The position numbers and the translations under genes are program-made. The notes beneath the pieces were generated by a model, which saw only the letters and a program-made list of their open reading frames with translations, had not been told where the DNA came from and searched no databases. Below, one piece after another: positions 43,195-53,801 of a stretch of DNA of 64,000 nt (position 1 is its first letter; each line of letters begins with the position of its first letter). Origin of the DNA: Arion vulgaris (lineage: Eukaryota > Mollusca > Gastropoda > Stylommatophora > Arionidae); contig CM036756.1 in assembly GCA_020796225.1 (NCBI GenBank), positions 64,992,144-65,056,143 on the forward strand, given 5' to 3'.

Positions 43195-43670
43195 CATATG
43201 GCTTTAAGACATTCTTAAAGTCGAATCAAAAATGGTGAGACGAAACTGGGCGGAGGTACTGGTGGAGACAGCGATCAGAGCAATCACCTTCATTTTTGTT
43301 CCTGGATACGCAGGAGTGAATGGTAATGAACGAACTGATAGATTGGATGGCATGGCTACGATTTCAGAGGGAGCTGCCATGGACCAAAATGACATTCTTA
43401 ACGCACTGAGAGAGTCTTTCCGAACAGAAAAGTTTTAGGATTGTGAATCCTACTCGCTGACCAGACAGAGAGATTGGTGTCGATATTAGTTCAGCCGAAA
43501 AAGAACGACACACCAAATATGCTAAAAGATTGATTAATCAACATCGAACTGGCATGTTGGGCCGCTGGACTTTGCTGGATTTGTTGAGGCGGAGATCGGA
43601 GCACCTATGGACGTGTCCGGAGTGCTATGATGATAGTCCTCATATAACTGATAACTGACATTAAGACACG
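43195..43670 (+). pseudogene. LINE RNase H domain and C-terminus
   Basis: The frame at 43232-43438 reads FIFVPGYAGVNGNERTDRLD, then GMATISEGAAMDQNDILNAL, the C-terminal half of an RNase H fold (HAGVxGNExADxLA pattern with Y for the usual H). After a stop the reading continues with GRWTLLDLLRRRSEHLWTCP and ECYDDSPHI, a short cysteine-containing tail. I-type and related LINEs carry RNase H after the RT. Homologues: 14026-14310 and 62985-63345. Confidence 0.75.
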
Positions 43671-44751
43671 GACACTTCACAAGTCAAGTGAGAAACACAT
43701 GAATGCATTTGAATACAAATGTTAGAGAATATCAAAACATTAAGGGGTTATGCTACAGGATTTCTCAACTTTCTATCTCTCAATAAAATTATGTGATACA
43801 TAGCAGTTACTACTAGAGTGGTCTAAAATGAAAATTTATATATCTTTCGCATTAATAAATCTCAGGTTGCCATGGAAACGGCAGCCATGTTGGATCGTAA
43901 ATAACGTCGTACGGTCTCCAAACAGAGTGAAATAAATAACAATTGCAATTTTTTTGACTGCACAGCCTAAATATACCAATATTCTGGGTACCTGACAACT
44001 TTAAATTGTTCTGTAACATGTAACTGATCTTTAGGGGTGCAACGAATAAGACCTACCCAATTCACAGCCAAAAATAGGACCCATTGGTTAATTAAAAATT
44101 CATATATATTTATTTACTTTAGAAATGTGCATTTTCTGTTGCCTAGTCCCTTCCATATTAATAGATACATGTCTGCGCCTAATCTCATATTGATATCTTG
44201 AAGATTTCTTTCACTGTGGAAAACGTACATTACCCACGTTAACGAAATTTACAAATGGGAGAAAACTGCGTTTTAAAAATGTAATGTGAATTTAGTTTAA
44301 ATTGTCAGGGAAATCGTCTGTTAGAGCATACACTCATTGTCTAGCTTAATTGAATCTAATATATCTGTTAGTACTCAGATCAAGCTTTACAATGATACAT
44401 GACTCGATTGGGTTAATTGAATGCCATACACTGTATCTAGGGACAAAAGAAAGACAATTGTAGACATTTTCAATAACGAATTTTTAGAGGGTAGGGCTGT
44501 TCAAAAATAATTTTGAAGCATTTTTCGGGATCATAAATAAAAACTCTTTACGTAATTTGATTGTAGAGATGCAATACTAACATAATATAATGAATTTGAA
44601 AAATCGATATATTTAACATATAATGACCCAACCTTCAGTAGTATAACCCCTTAATAGAAAATAGAGAAATAGAGAATATTATTCAAATATCATTGACACA
44701 TCAAATAACAATAAAAAATGATACCAGAATGAACCATTGAAATAATTGATT
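43671..44751. other. Repeat-poor stretch with X-box and YY1-like motifs
   Basis: No gene recognised. GTTGCCATGGAAAC at about 43867 is close to the RFX X-box, and GGCAGCCATGTTGG just after it is a YY1-type site. Possible regulatory DNA; coincidence cannot be excluded. Confidence 0.3.
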
Positions 44752-44922
44752 ATTGAAAACTAAAGATATGACAACTAAAGATATAACAACTAAAGATATA
44801 ACAACTAAAGATATAACAACTAAAGATATAACAACTAAAGATATAACAACTAAAGATATAACAACTAAAGATATAGCAACCAAAGATATAACAACTAAAG
44901 ATATAACAACTAAAAGTAACGT
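44752..44922. repeat. 15-bp minisatellite
   Basis: The unit ACTAAAGATATAACA repeats about 11 times almost without change. The frames TTKDITTKDI and VVISLVVISL are its translations. Confidence 0.95.
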
Positions 44923-44924
44923 TG

Positions 44925-45085
44925 AATGTCTCCGTTTGTAGTCGTCCATATGTTAGTGCTTTTTAAAATTCGTTCCTGTTGTTCGTTTGCTTGATAAAGG
45001 CCTTGTTCCTTGTTGGTCGAAACGTTGCTGTATATTGTCATTGTTTTTGTAATTTGTAAAACTAAAGTACTTTGTTGACGTGTTT
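44925..45085 (+). mobile_element. PLE 3' terminus copy with enlarged loop
   Basis: TTGATAAAGGCC is followed by a loop with a duplicated CCTTGTT, then GGTCGAAACGTTGCTGTATA and TTTGTAAAACTAAAGTACTT. It directly follows the 15-bp array. Confidence 0.7.
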
Positions 45086-45485
45086 CGTCAACTAAAAGTA
45101 ACGTATTTTAGGAACATAAAACGTTAGGAAAACTGAAATAAGACAGACATGGAAGAGTATATACCAGAAAAGAAAATGATAGGAAGAGACATGGAAAATA
45201 TTAGTGCAAGATATGATTAAAAAAATTGCAAATATATTCATCAGATGCATGGCAACGTTGCAAATGATGAAGGGCTTTTCTGGAAAGCTTTCAGGAAAAC
45301 GAAATTCCATAAGAAGCTTGATGCTGAATGAATAAATAACACACGATAATTCTGGTTTTTGAATGTGTAGTAATTTGTTTTGAATGTTACAAACTGTAGT
45401 ATGATAAATTCATTTATAGTTAGCTATCCATTATGTTCTCTTCTCTTATTCTTCATAATCTGCTATAATAATAAATAATAATAAT
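45086..45485. other. Possible LINE debris
   Basis: A weak plus-strand reading (KIRQTWKSIYQKR, then EETWKILVQDMIKKIA) resembles a LINE C-terminal block. Too decayed to call. Confidence 0.3.
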
Positions 45486-45725
45486 TCCTCTCGTGCCGTT
45501 ATACGTTACATAGGGCCTGCAAGTAATTTCTCCATACCGCTCTATCCTGGCCAACTCGTTCTATCTCCTCCATGGAACTGAGACCGATATTTCTTGCCTC
45601 TCTCATCAAAGTTCGTTTCAAGGTCTCCTTAGGTCGTCCTCTCTTTCTTGAACCCTTTGCATCCCACTTCAATGCCTGCTTTGATATTCGTTGATTAGTT
45701 CTTCTCACGGTTTTAGGCGTTTGTC
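45486..45725 (-). pseudogene. RTE-1 LINE 3' end
   Basis: The frame RRTNQRISKQALKWDAKGSR, then KRGRPKETLKRTLMREARNI, then GLSSMEEIERVGQDRAVWRN and YLQALCNV is uninterrupted for 69 residues, the best RTE-1 C-terminus here. Confidence 0.8.
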
Positions 45726-45884
45726 TACTGTATATTGTCTGAAGACGTATCTAGCCTCACGCACAAGTAATCCTGTCTGATCCTGGCTTGGAGCCAGCAT
45801 CGACGGAGACTTCCTAAACATGCATAACATTACGTCGGCATGTGAGATTACCTATTTCGTAGGATCATTTCTATATAATTTTTC

Positions 45885-46060
45885 ATCACCATCGTTGTGG
45901 ATCTTGTTGGCTGTTATGGGTAATCATGGTCCACCACAAATGTTTATCATGAACACCGTCTATCAGTTAGGATGATGACCTTTTTCTCGCTATGACCTTA
46001 GGTTATTCAAAATGTTCTCTCTCTTATCTATAGTCTCGTCCATCATTTATTTGATCTTTT
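45885..46060 (-). pseudogene. RTE-5-like LINE 3' end
   Basis: GGTAATCATGGTCCACCACA and TTCTCTCTCTTATCTATAGT resemble the 3' ends at 30432 and 33725. Diverged. Confidence 0.4.
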
Positions 46061-46090
46061 ATCATTTTGTATTATTTTATTATCGATATA

Positions 46091-46192
46091 AGGGAAGACT
46101 ACAGTAAAACTATGTAGCAACGGCGAAACACATAACACAATGTACTGTAGTTTTACAAAACACAAAAAAACCACAATACACAGCAACGTTCC
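46091..46192 (-). mobile_element. PLE 3' terminus, truncated at the hairpin
   Basis: The complement starts at AACGTTGCTGTGTATTGTGG, keeps TTTTGTAAAACTACAGTACA and ends TACTGTAGTCTTCCC. It breaks immediately after the GAAAC position of the hammerhead-like block. Confidence 0.65.
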
Positions 46193-46439
46193 CTTACTCC
46201 TAAAAATAATTGTCTCTTATTGATAATGATAATGAGGTTATTTTGTTTGTCGTCACAGTCCGACACTTTAACATTAGTCTTGTCAGGGAATATAAGAAAG
46301 TATAATACACATTGATAAAATGATCTCCAGCTTTTAAAAGTCTCAATAAAATATGGAACTCCAAGTTAAATATCTTTTAAATTAAATTACGAATTATCAA
46401 TTCCAATACTGTCTCAATCCTAACATATGATAGTCAGAA

Positions 46440-46760
46440 CTTGAAAATGATCAAAGATGTAGAAAATAAGTTGAATCCTTTTAAAATAATTGTCTCGAAA
46501 AATAATGGACGTAAAATGGGACAAAATCTGAAGAAGTCATGCAATAAGAAAAATGTCTGGTCAATAACCGACATAGTAAGTAAAGATGATGGACATACTT
46601 TGAGGAAGAAATGTGAAAGTAGGGAAACTCTGAAATGAACATTACTAAGAGACGCAAGAAATATCGGACTTAATTCGATAGAAGAGATTGAACAAGATGC
46701 CCGGTATAGAGCGGTATGGAGAAATTAATTGCAGGATATATGTACCGTATAACTGTACTA
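46440..46760 (+). pseudogene. RTE-1 LINE 3' remnant
   Basis: GGAAACTCTGAAATGAACAT, then CGATAGAAGAGATTGAACAA and GAGCGGTATGGAGAAATTAA correspond to the TLKRTL, IEEIEQ and AVWRN blocks. The upstream half is decayed. Confidence 0.6.
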
Positions 46761-46805
46761 AAAGAATGTAATCATAATGTTAGCAGTTCATTGGTTTAAC
46801 ATGTC

Positions 46806-47043
46806 CGTGTGTTATCGGGGCTCGTAAGGGGAGCAAAGAGTAGTAATAATGCTACCTACAAGGCATGTCGTTAGAGGAGACTGAGGTAGGGGACTAGGGA
46901 AGCTACCTTAGTAAATAAAAAGCGTCGTATAAATCAGATTGTTGGCCTACTTGTAGGCGCACAAATGCACAAATAAATCGCTCTTAGCTCGGATCACATA
47001 CAAATCACAAAGTGGTCCATATGGAGCGTTCGAAGAAGAAGAT
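46806..47043 (+). mobile_element. SINE-F copy 8
   Basis: GTTATCGGGGCTCGTAAGGG, GGCATGTCGTTAGAGGAGAC, TAAAAAGCGTCGTATAAATC and GAGCGTTCGAAGAAGAAG, next to the 15-bp array. Confidence 0.7.
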
Positions 47044-47052
47044 TGTTTAACA

Positions 47053-47455
47053 AGCACTCTTCTGTAACACCACCTTCTTCTGTAACACCACCTTCTTCTG
47101 TAACACCACCTTCTTCTGTAACACCACCTTCTTCTGTAACACCACCTTCTTCTGTAACACCACCTTCTTCTGTAACACCACCTTCTTCTGTAACACCACC
47201 TTCTTCTGTAACACCACCTTCTTCTGTAACACCACCTTCTTCTGTAACACCACCTTCTTTTTTCTTCTGATTGAACTACCTTTATTGTAAATTCTTCTGT
47301 AACACCACCTTCTTCTGTAACACCACCTTCTTCTGTAACACCACCTTCTTCTGTAACATCACCTTCTTCTGTAACACCACCTTCTTCTGTAACATCACCT
47401 TCTTCTGTAACACCACCTTCTTCTGTAACACCACCTTCTTCTGTCACCACCTTCC
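47053..47455. repeat. 15-bp minisatellite in two blocks
   Basis: The unit TTCTGTAACACCACC repeats about 13 times (47060-47255) and about 11 times (47290-47450) around a 30-bp non-repeat spacer (ATTGAACTACC region). Both strands are open (SVTPP, TEEGGV and QKKVV translations). Confidence 0.95.
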
Positions 47456-47719
47456 TTTTTTGTCTTCAAATGATTTTTGAACTTGTTTATTTATTGTTCA
47501 TTATTTGCTTTGATATGTCAGTATTAACGTTTGAAGAACTTACAGATCGATTTTCCGTATTATTATAGCTAGTGACTTGTAACATTATATATCACTCATG
47601 CTATCTTTGTATGATCTATTACACTATTTAGTAATTATTTAAATTTACCATTTAATGTTATTAGTTAAAATATTTTAATTGTTATAGTCACACCCAAACG
47701 AACATGACAAATGATATTT

Positions 47720-48336
47720 TTATCAACTGAGAGAAAGTAGAAAATGTGAACAGTTTTGAATTTCTTGGTTCACTGCTAACAACAGATGGAAATGGGATGA
47801 AGGAAATTAAAAGAAGAACAAACATGGCTTTACACAAAATTAAATAACTAAAACAGTATGGAACGGAACTGATAAGAAAACAAAGATCAGAATACTAAGA
47901 GCATGCATATTCTCAGTTGCAACGTATGGGTGTGAAGCATGGACATTTAATAAGGCAGTGGAAAACATATATGTGCTTTTGAATATAAGTGTTATAGAAG
48001 AGTCCTCCCTATATCTTGGACAGAGAAGAGAACAAATAGATCTATACAGAAAGAACTCAAAATAAAAGAAAACTTGCTGATACTACAAATAAGAAAGAGA
48101 AAATTGAGATATTTTGAACATATAAAAAGACACGAAGGGCTGGAGAAGACCATCATGGAAGGAAGCATACCGGTAAAGAGAAGAAGAGGAAGACCACGGA
48201 GAAATTGGATTGAGGATGTAACTGATGGTTTGAACATGACGGCTGTAGAGGCAGAACATCTGGTCTACCAGAGAAAGAAATTCCGGAGGACTGTTAAGGT
48301 GGCAAAGTTCTGTCCAGGACAAGATATTTGATGATG
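47720..48336 (+). pseudogene. LINE C-terminal third
   Basis: Begins with FEFLGSLLTTDGNGMKEIKR, continues through decayed VATYGCEAW and a DLYRKNSKIKENLL block, and becomes clean at 48074-48331: RKRKLRYFEHIKRHEGLEKT, then GSIPVKRRRGRPRRNWIEDV and VAKFCPGQDI. These are the RT thumb and C-terminal blocks of an RTE-like LINE. Its relatives are at 39949, 54545 and 61680. Confidence 0.8.
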
Positions 48337-48469
48337 AGTTACATCGAATTTACTTTGCGCATTTTATTCTTACGTATCTACTATTTCTTAAAGAGAAGAC
48401 CAAAACTTACGTTTCCAACTATTGATTCTGAGAAATTAAATTGTATATTCTATAACGACCACATTAACT

Positions 48470-48870
48470 AGTTTCTGTAAATCTTTTTCTTTTTTTTTGC
48501 CCTTAAGACAGTGTCTTACGATATCTTAAGCTATTTATGTTGTCCACATACTGTTATTTTAGCAATCACGTGTATTGATTTTAAAATATTCTTACTTGAT
48601 AAACGGAAGAGATCTGGAGATAATATATATCCTTGTATAACTCAATCCTTAATCTGATGGAAAATGTCAGATGTTTGTATACTCTTAGAGGCACCTGTTT
48701 ATTGCCAATATATATTCCTAATGACTTTTAGAACATTTCTGTCAATATTTAAAGCTTCTTTTAAACCTTCTTTTTTATTTATTAAGATCACGAACATTCA
48801 CTTTATCGCTCCACTTGCTGTAATCTTTAAAGGTCAGATAGAGATATTGATTTTACTTCTAGAGCTCTCT
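48470..48870 (-). pseudogene. LINE reverse transcriptase core remnant
   Basis: The minus-strand translation with stops reads KEALNIDRNVLKVIRNIYWQ, then TGAS, then VIQGYILSPDLFRLSSKNIL, and SDTVL-like residues where YADDTVL is expected. Order and spacing match LINE RT blocks 3 to 5. It may be the 5' neighbour of a differently oriented LINE; heavily mutated. Confidence 0.6.
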
Positions 48871-49024
48871 ATGCTAGTGTCCTTTATATATTGTTTGTCT
48901 GTTCGTTTATGTTGGGGATTACAGCCTCTTTAAGCAGAGGAACAGTTATTTTAACCTAAGGATGAACGTTCTTTAGGTTATATCAGAGCGTGTAAGTCAA
49001 CAAACATGAAAACTCACTAAGCGG

Positions 49025-49522
49025 AGACTGTCCATCCTGCTCAATTCGATTTTTAACTGCTTGGGTTTTTTTTTACATGTTCACATTGAGCACGGAATCT
49101 ACATTTTATCATCCGTCTCCAATAGGTCTGGTGGCGTTTGTGGCTTAAGGGATAGTGACTCGGTCTATTAACCCCGACGTTCTAAGTTCGAATCACGGTG
49201 CGGACAATTTGGTTGCAAATTGTTTCGCGTGGATTTTAACAAAGGACGATGGCACCACCCGTTCAGAAAGCAATGGCAAACTACTTAACATAATAATGCC
49301 TAGAAAAATCACAAACATCGTTAAAAAGCTGGGGTTGATTCGCAAAGTCCTGTAAAGGATTTACAATTAACTTTTTTCTCCCAAAAGGTCTAGGAACTTG
49401 ATTGCACCTACACTGAGATTAGGGATCTCTGTAAATAATATCCCAATGGCTCTCCGATGGAGCGAACCTGGTACCATTCGCACGAGAGACGAGCAAATAA
49501 CCTCTGCGCCACAGAGACCAAA
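49025..49522 (-). mobile_element. SINE-A copy 9, split by SINE-B
   Basis: Body from about 49025 to CATCCGTCTCCAATAGGTCT, then SINE-B, then GAACTTGATTGCACCTACAC and the complete tRNA-like head (complement GGTCTCTGTGGCGCAGAGG, B box GGTTCGCTCC). Confidence 0.75.
49133..49377 (+). mobile_element. SINE-B copy 3, full length, nested in SINE-A
   Basis: Head GCGTTTGTGGCTTAAGGGAT (A box TGGCTTAAGGG), B box AGTTCGAATC at about 49187, CCGTTCAGAAAGCAATGGCA, then GCTGGGGTTGATTCGCAAAG and CCTGTAAAGGATT. Duplicated target: CTCCAATAGGTCTGG (49117) and CTCCCAAAAGGTCTAGG (49378). Confidence 0.85.
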
Positions 49523-50109
49523 CAAGGAGGAGAGACAGTGAAGGAGAGATAATGGAAGGCAGATGGAGAGGATGTTTGATGTGGCAGATGTTTGATGTTC
49601 TGACATCGTGGTCCGACAAGAAATGGTCATCAGAAATGATTAACAGAATCAACAAGAGAGGGAGAGAGAGAGAGCGAGAGAGAAAAATAGCGAGAGAGAA
49701 AGAGCGAGAGAGAGAGAGAGAGAGAAAGAGTTGTGGAGAGACATGATCGCTTACACTTTCAAGCATGGCACTTGATTGATCGCTACAAAATATCATATAT
49801 CTCCATTAATCTTTTACCATTTTCTGCGTTTATTTGCCATTATGAGCATTATGCATACTTCTTGACATATTTATTACATATTCAGTCTGATATGCAACTT
49901 GAATTTTATATTATTCATTCTGTTATTTTTAAATGTATGAAGTTACATAAATTTGTTATCACACACATATTATCAAATACTGTCTACACTTCCCAATCTT
50001 GCATAGATATAAGCTGTCTATAGTTCACATTCCTTGTTTTCACATGCTCTCTATAATCACAGAGATGTTGTGACATAGAGTGGCTCCATTATATTCTTCT
50101 GTCTGGTAC
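49523..50109. other. Unassigned stretch with a GA-rich run
   Basis: An imperfect (GA)n run at 49656-49735. Nothing else recognised. Confidence 0.4.
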
Positions 50110-50680
50110 AGTTATTCGTTATATAGGGGCTGCAAGAAATTTCTGTCTAAACACCGCTCTATCCTGGGCTTCCTTCTTCTTCTTTTTCAACATTTACTTC
50201 TTTATAGAAGTGTTGGTGAAAGGAAGGGATGGGGGACGTAGTGATCTTGTGTGTACTTGTTTTAAGGCACTTTGTAAGCTGATATTCATTTTTTAAGGCT
50301 GTTCTCGATGCCGTTGTTCCATCGTTTGCGTGGTCTTCCTCTTGCTTTGTACTCATTATACTTTTCTGTGTGGCTCTCTGTGGTAGGCGAAACCAGGGCA
50401 TTCTGGTCAGGTGTCCAAATCATTTAATCTGTTGTTCTTTTATGAATTGCATGACTGTTTCACATCCAGTCTTCTTCTGATTTATTCATTTCTAATTTTG
50501 TCTCTTATTGTCACACCTGCAGCTCTTCTAAGACACCTCATCTCTGTCATTATATTTTCCGCTCATTAGCTGCTAGTTATTGCAATCCTGGGCAACTTAT
50601 TCAATCTCTTGTAAGAAATGGAGTCGGATATTTTTTGCATCTCTCAGTATTGTTCAATTCAAAGTTACCATAGGAACTGC
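50110..50680 (-). pseudogene. RTE-1 LINE 3' end, split by RTE-2
   Basis: The 50110-50169 segment (GTTATATAGGGGCTGCAAGA, ACCGCTCTATCCTGGGC) continues at 50585 (ATCCTGGGCAACTTATTCAA, then GAAATGGAGTCGGATATTTT). The two halves join into one RTE-1 3' end. Confidence 0.7.
50170..50584 (-). pseudogene. RTE-2 LINE 3' end nested in RTE-1
   Basis: Starts with the complement of a GAA tail, then TTCAACATTTACTTCTTTAT. The coding blocks are QQQIK-like, MPWFRLPQRATQKSIMSTKQ (50159-50401) and upstream MQFIKEQQ. ATCCTGGGC lies on both sides (50161-50169, 50585-50593), the target duplication. Confidence 0.75.
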
Positions 50681-51239
50681 ACACTTCTAAATCAGTACAC
50701 AATGTTTCTATGTAATTTATGACTCTTTTGACATACTTTCTCAAATTCTTTTCTCACACACTTATTCCAATCTTGTCTAGTTTCTTCAGCTTTCCTAACC
50801 TTTGAGGTTCAAAGCTGCTTATATCACCCGCCATAATTCATCTATATTCCCAATAGCCGATTAGTAGTATTCTTAGGTCTACTTCATTGTTTTCTTGATT
50901 TGTCTCGTGGTTTCTTTATCTTCATCTTTTTTTCTGCATATGCAGTTCTAGTCTCTCAGATCTCTACTGTTCTTGTAATATACTTCTTCTTCTTCTGCGT
51001 TCTCCCTAGATTGGGATTTGGGATTCTCTAATAAAGGCAGCCGTCTGCCTCAGATTATCAGCCATGCCATAAAGTTTGTTCTTTTAATATACCATAATCA
51101 TCGTATTCTATTAACCTTCATTCTGGTAGTAATTAATGTTGATTTAAATAAATGATACATATCCTTATTGTTTATCATTCTCCGTTAATTTTTTCCTTGC
51201 TGGGCCCAAATATTCGTTTCACGTCTTTCAAGGGTCTTT
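50681..51239. other. Unassigned stretch with a possible LINE/SINE 3' tail
   Basis: CTTCTTCTTCTTCTGCGTTC at 50983 followed by CTCCCTAGATTGGGATTTGG looks like a reverse-oriented 3' UTR with a GAA tail, but it has no second copy here. Confidence 0.35.
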
Positions 51240-51252
51240 AATAATGTTTCAT

Positions 51253-52369
51253 GCCCGCTTGCCTAACGTGTTCATAGCGCGTTGGACGATGGGTGACAAG
51301 TTCCCTGTGAGGGCGGATTCCATCCGTTGGCTGGCAGAAAATCCACAGGTTCTCCAGATTTACGGGGTTCGTGGCACCGAACCGAAGGGTTACGATGTCC
51401 ATGGCACCAAGCCAAAGAGCTGTCCATGGCACCAAGCTGAAGAGCTGTCCATGGCACCAAGCCGAAGAGCTGTCCATGGCACCAAGCCGAAGAGCTGTCA
51501 TGGCACCAAGCCGAAGAGCTGTCCATGGAACCAAGCCAAAGAGCTGTCCATGGCACCAGCAAAGGCTGTCCATGGCACCAAGCCGAAGAGCTGTCCATGG
51601 CACCAAGCCGAAGAGCTGTCCATGGAACCAAGCCGAAGAGATGTCCATGGCACCAAGCCGAAGAGCTGTCATGGCACCAAGCCGAAGAGCTGTCCATGGC
51701 ACCAAGCCGAAGAGCTGTCCATGGCACCAAGCCGAAGAGCTGTCCATGGCACCAAGCCGAAGAGCTGTCCATGGCACCAAGCCGAAGAGCTGTCTATGGC
51801 ACCAAGCTGAAGAGCTGTCTATAGACCAAGCCGAAGAGCCGTCCATGGCACCAAGCCGAAGAGCTGTCCATGGAACCAAGTCAAAGGCTGTCCATGGCAC
51901 CAAACCAAGAGCTGTCCATGGCACCAAGCCGAAGAGCTGTCTATGGCACCAAGCCGAAGAGCTGTCCATGGCACCAAGCCGAAGAGCTGTCCATGGAACC
52001 AAGCCGAAGAGCTGTCCATGGCACCAAGCCGAAGAGCTGTCTATGGCACCAAGCTGAAGAGCTGTCTATAAGACCAAGCCGAAGAGCTGTCCATGGCACC
52101 AAGCCGAAGAGCTGTCTATGGCACCAAGCCGAAGAGCTGTCTATGGCACCAAGCCGAAGAGCTGTCCATGGCACCAAGCCGAAGAGCTGTCCATGGAACC
52201 AAGCCGAAGAGCTGTCCATGGCCCAAGCCGAAGAGCTGTCTATGGCACATGCCGAAGAGCTGGCTATAAGACCAAGCCGAAGAGCTGTCCATGGCACCAA
52301 GCTGAAGAGCTGTCTATGAGACCAAGCCGAAGAGCTGAAAGCTCAAGTGCTTCTGGTTCGGATAAAAAA
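51253..52369 (+). mobile_element. SINE-E copy 6, expanded to 1.1 kb
   Basis: The normal SINE-E head and body (GTTCATAGCGCGTTGGACGA, CCACAGGTTCTCCAGATTTA) and normal 3' end (CTGAAAGCTCAAGTGCTTCT) enclose a 25-bp array. The whole is flanked by exact 13-bp duplications AATAATGTTTCAT at 51240-51252 and 52370-52382. Other copies are about 205 bp. Confidence 0.9.
51395..52338 (+). repeat. 25-bp satellite inside SINE-E
   Basis: The unit CTGTCCATGGCACCAAGCCG, then AAGAG, repeats about 38 times, with variants (TATGGC, AGACC, GGAACC) shared between neighbouring groups of units, suggesting higher-order duplication. The frames (up to 254 residues, both strands) have 25-residue periods because 25 is not a multiple of 3; they are not genes. 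Confidence 0.95.
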
Positions 52370-52384
52370 AATAATGTTTCATCT

Positions 52385-52825
52385 TGATTTGCTGTGTGTT
52401 CCAGAATTCGGATCCGTATAGAAGAATTAGTCTTATTACAGTTTTGTATATTGCCATCTTCATATTAAGGGACATCAATTTGTACGACGTATACCTTAAA
52501 GTATACCTAATTTCCTGACTGTATTCTAAACTTTATTTGTTTTCTTATATGTTTGTGATTTTGAAGTTCGTATCCAGATATCTAAATGTTTCTGCTTTTT
52601 AAATTTTCATATTGTCTAATTGTATATATTCAGCTTCTTTTTTATTTTCGTCTTTTGCTATTATTGCTATTTTCATAAATTCTGTATTGTCCCAAATTTT
52701 ATACTTAATCTCCATATTTGTTTACCGGTTTAAATAAGTGTTCGATATTCTCATTGCCTATTTTTCATTACATCTTACCAAATGTATGTCGCCCATATAA
52801 CTAAATATTCTTATTATTTCATATA
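52385..52825 (-). pseudogene. LINE reverse transcriptase thumb remnant
   Basis: The minus reading gives KAETFRYLDTNFKI, then ENKQSLEYSQEIRYT-like residues, then MKMAIYKTVIRLILLYGSEF and WNT, the FRYLGT...YKTVIRP...YGSE order of LINE RT connection/thumb. SINE-E inserted at its downstream edge and MITE-1 at its upstream edge. Confidence 0.65.
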
Positions 52826-52833
52826 TGGCATTA

Positions 52834-52998
52834 TAGTGGCGGTTCGTGATCATTTTGTTGGTGGGGCCTGACAGAAATTTTCGGAAAAATCATGGTTCAA
52901 TTAGGTTATATTTTAATGTATAAAATAATAAAAACACGTTACACCATATTTTTTGTGGGATCCCTGCTGCACTGGCCCTTAATGACGAGCCGTCACTG
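52834..52998 (-). mobile_element. MITE-1 copy 10
   Basis: Starts TAGTGGCGGTTCGTGATC, ends GACGAGCCGTCACTG, flanks TGGCATTA and TGGCACTA (8 bp, one change). Confidence 0.85.
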
Positions 52999-53239
52999 TG
53001 GCACTATCTTTCTGTACATTCCCTATTATTTATTTTTACACCTTGTTTGGAACTCTTCTTTTCTTTCTGTTGTTACTCAGTCACCTATTGTTACATGCTG
53101 TTGCCATAGAAATATTATCCATTACTTTCTCTCTTTGAAGCAAATAGTGGTATAGTTTAATGTCGCTTTGTAATTATAATTTGGTTCTCAACATTTATTT
53201 AAAAAAAATTAAAAATGCTAAAGCATTCTTTTATGTACA

Positions 53240-53640
53240 TGTTTTGTTTATATGAAACTAAATTTCGAAACAGAACATCACAAAATTAGGTACGTATGTA
53301 ACATAACTTCACACAAATACAGATGTTCGAAACATACTATTACAAAATTAGATATATTTCAATCAAAATATTACAAAACTAAAATTTTCTACACAGCACA
53401 TTACAAAACTACAATGTTCTACACAGAACATCACAAAACTAAAATGTTCTATATCGAACATTACAAAACTACAGATGTATGAAACAGAACATTACAAAAC
53501 TAAAATGATCTACATGGAACATTACAAAACTAAATTGATCTACATGGAACGTTACAAAACTAAAATGATCTACATGGAACATTACAAAACGAAAATGATC
53601 TACATGGAACATTACACAACTACAGATGACCAAATTAGGA
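53240..53640. repeat. 30-bp minisatellite
   Basis: The unit GAACATTACAAAACTAAAAT, then GATCTACATG, repeats about 11 times, cleaner at the 3' side. The EHYKTKMIYM frame is its translation. Confidence 0.9.
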
Positions 53641-53769
53641 CAGTGGAAGATTTGAACATGTTAGACAAACATAAATGTTGAAAAAATATTACGACAACGA
53701 AATGTAGTATACACAATTCTTTAAATGCAAACAAGTGTAGAAAAACAACAACTTGAAATAGAGAGAAAG

Positions 53770-53801
<32 letters not shown>

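Noticed and set aside
46947..47480. TEEGGV / SVTPP / QKKVV repeat proteins
   Set aside because: The 15-bp array translates openly in several frames on both strands; there is no flanking gene structure.
51238..52387. Several 89-254 codon frames on both strands with regular repeats
   Set aside because: A 25-bp array lacking stops gives open frames in several readings; the period of 25 residues shows frame cycling, not selection.
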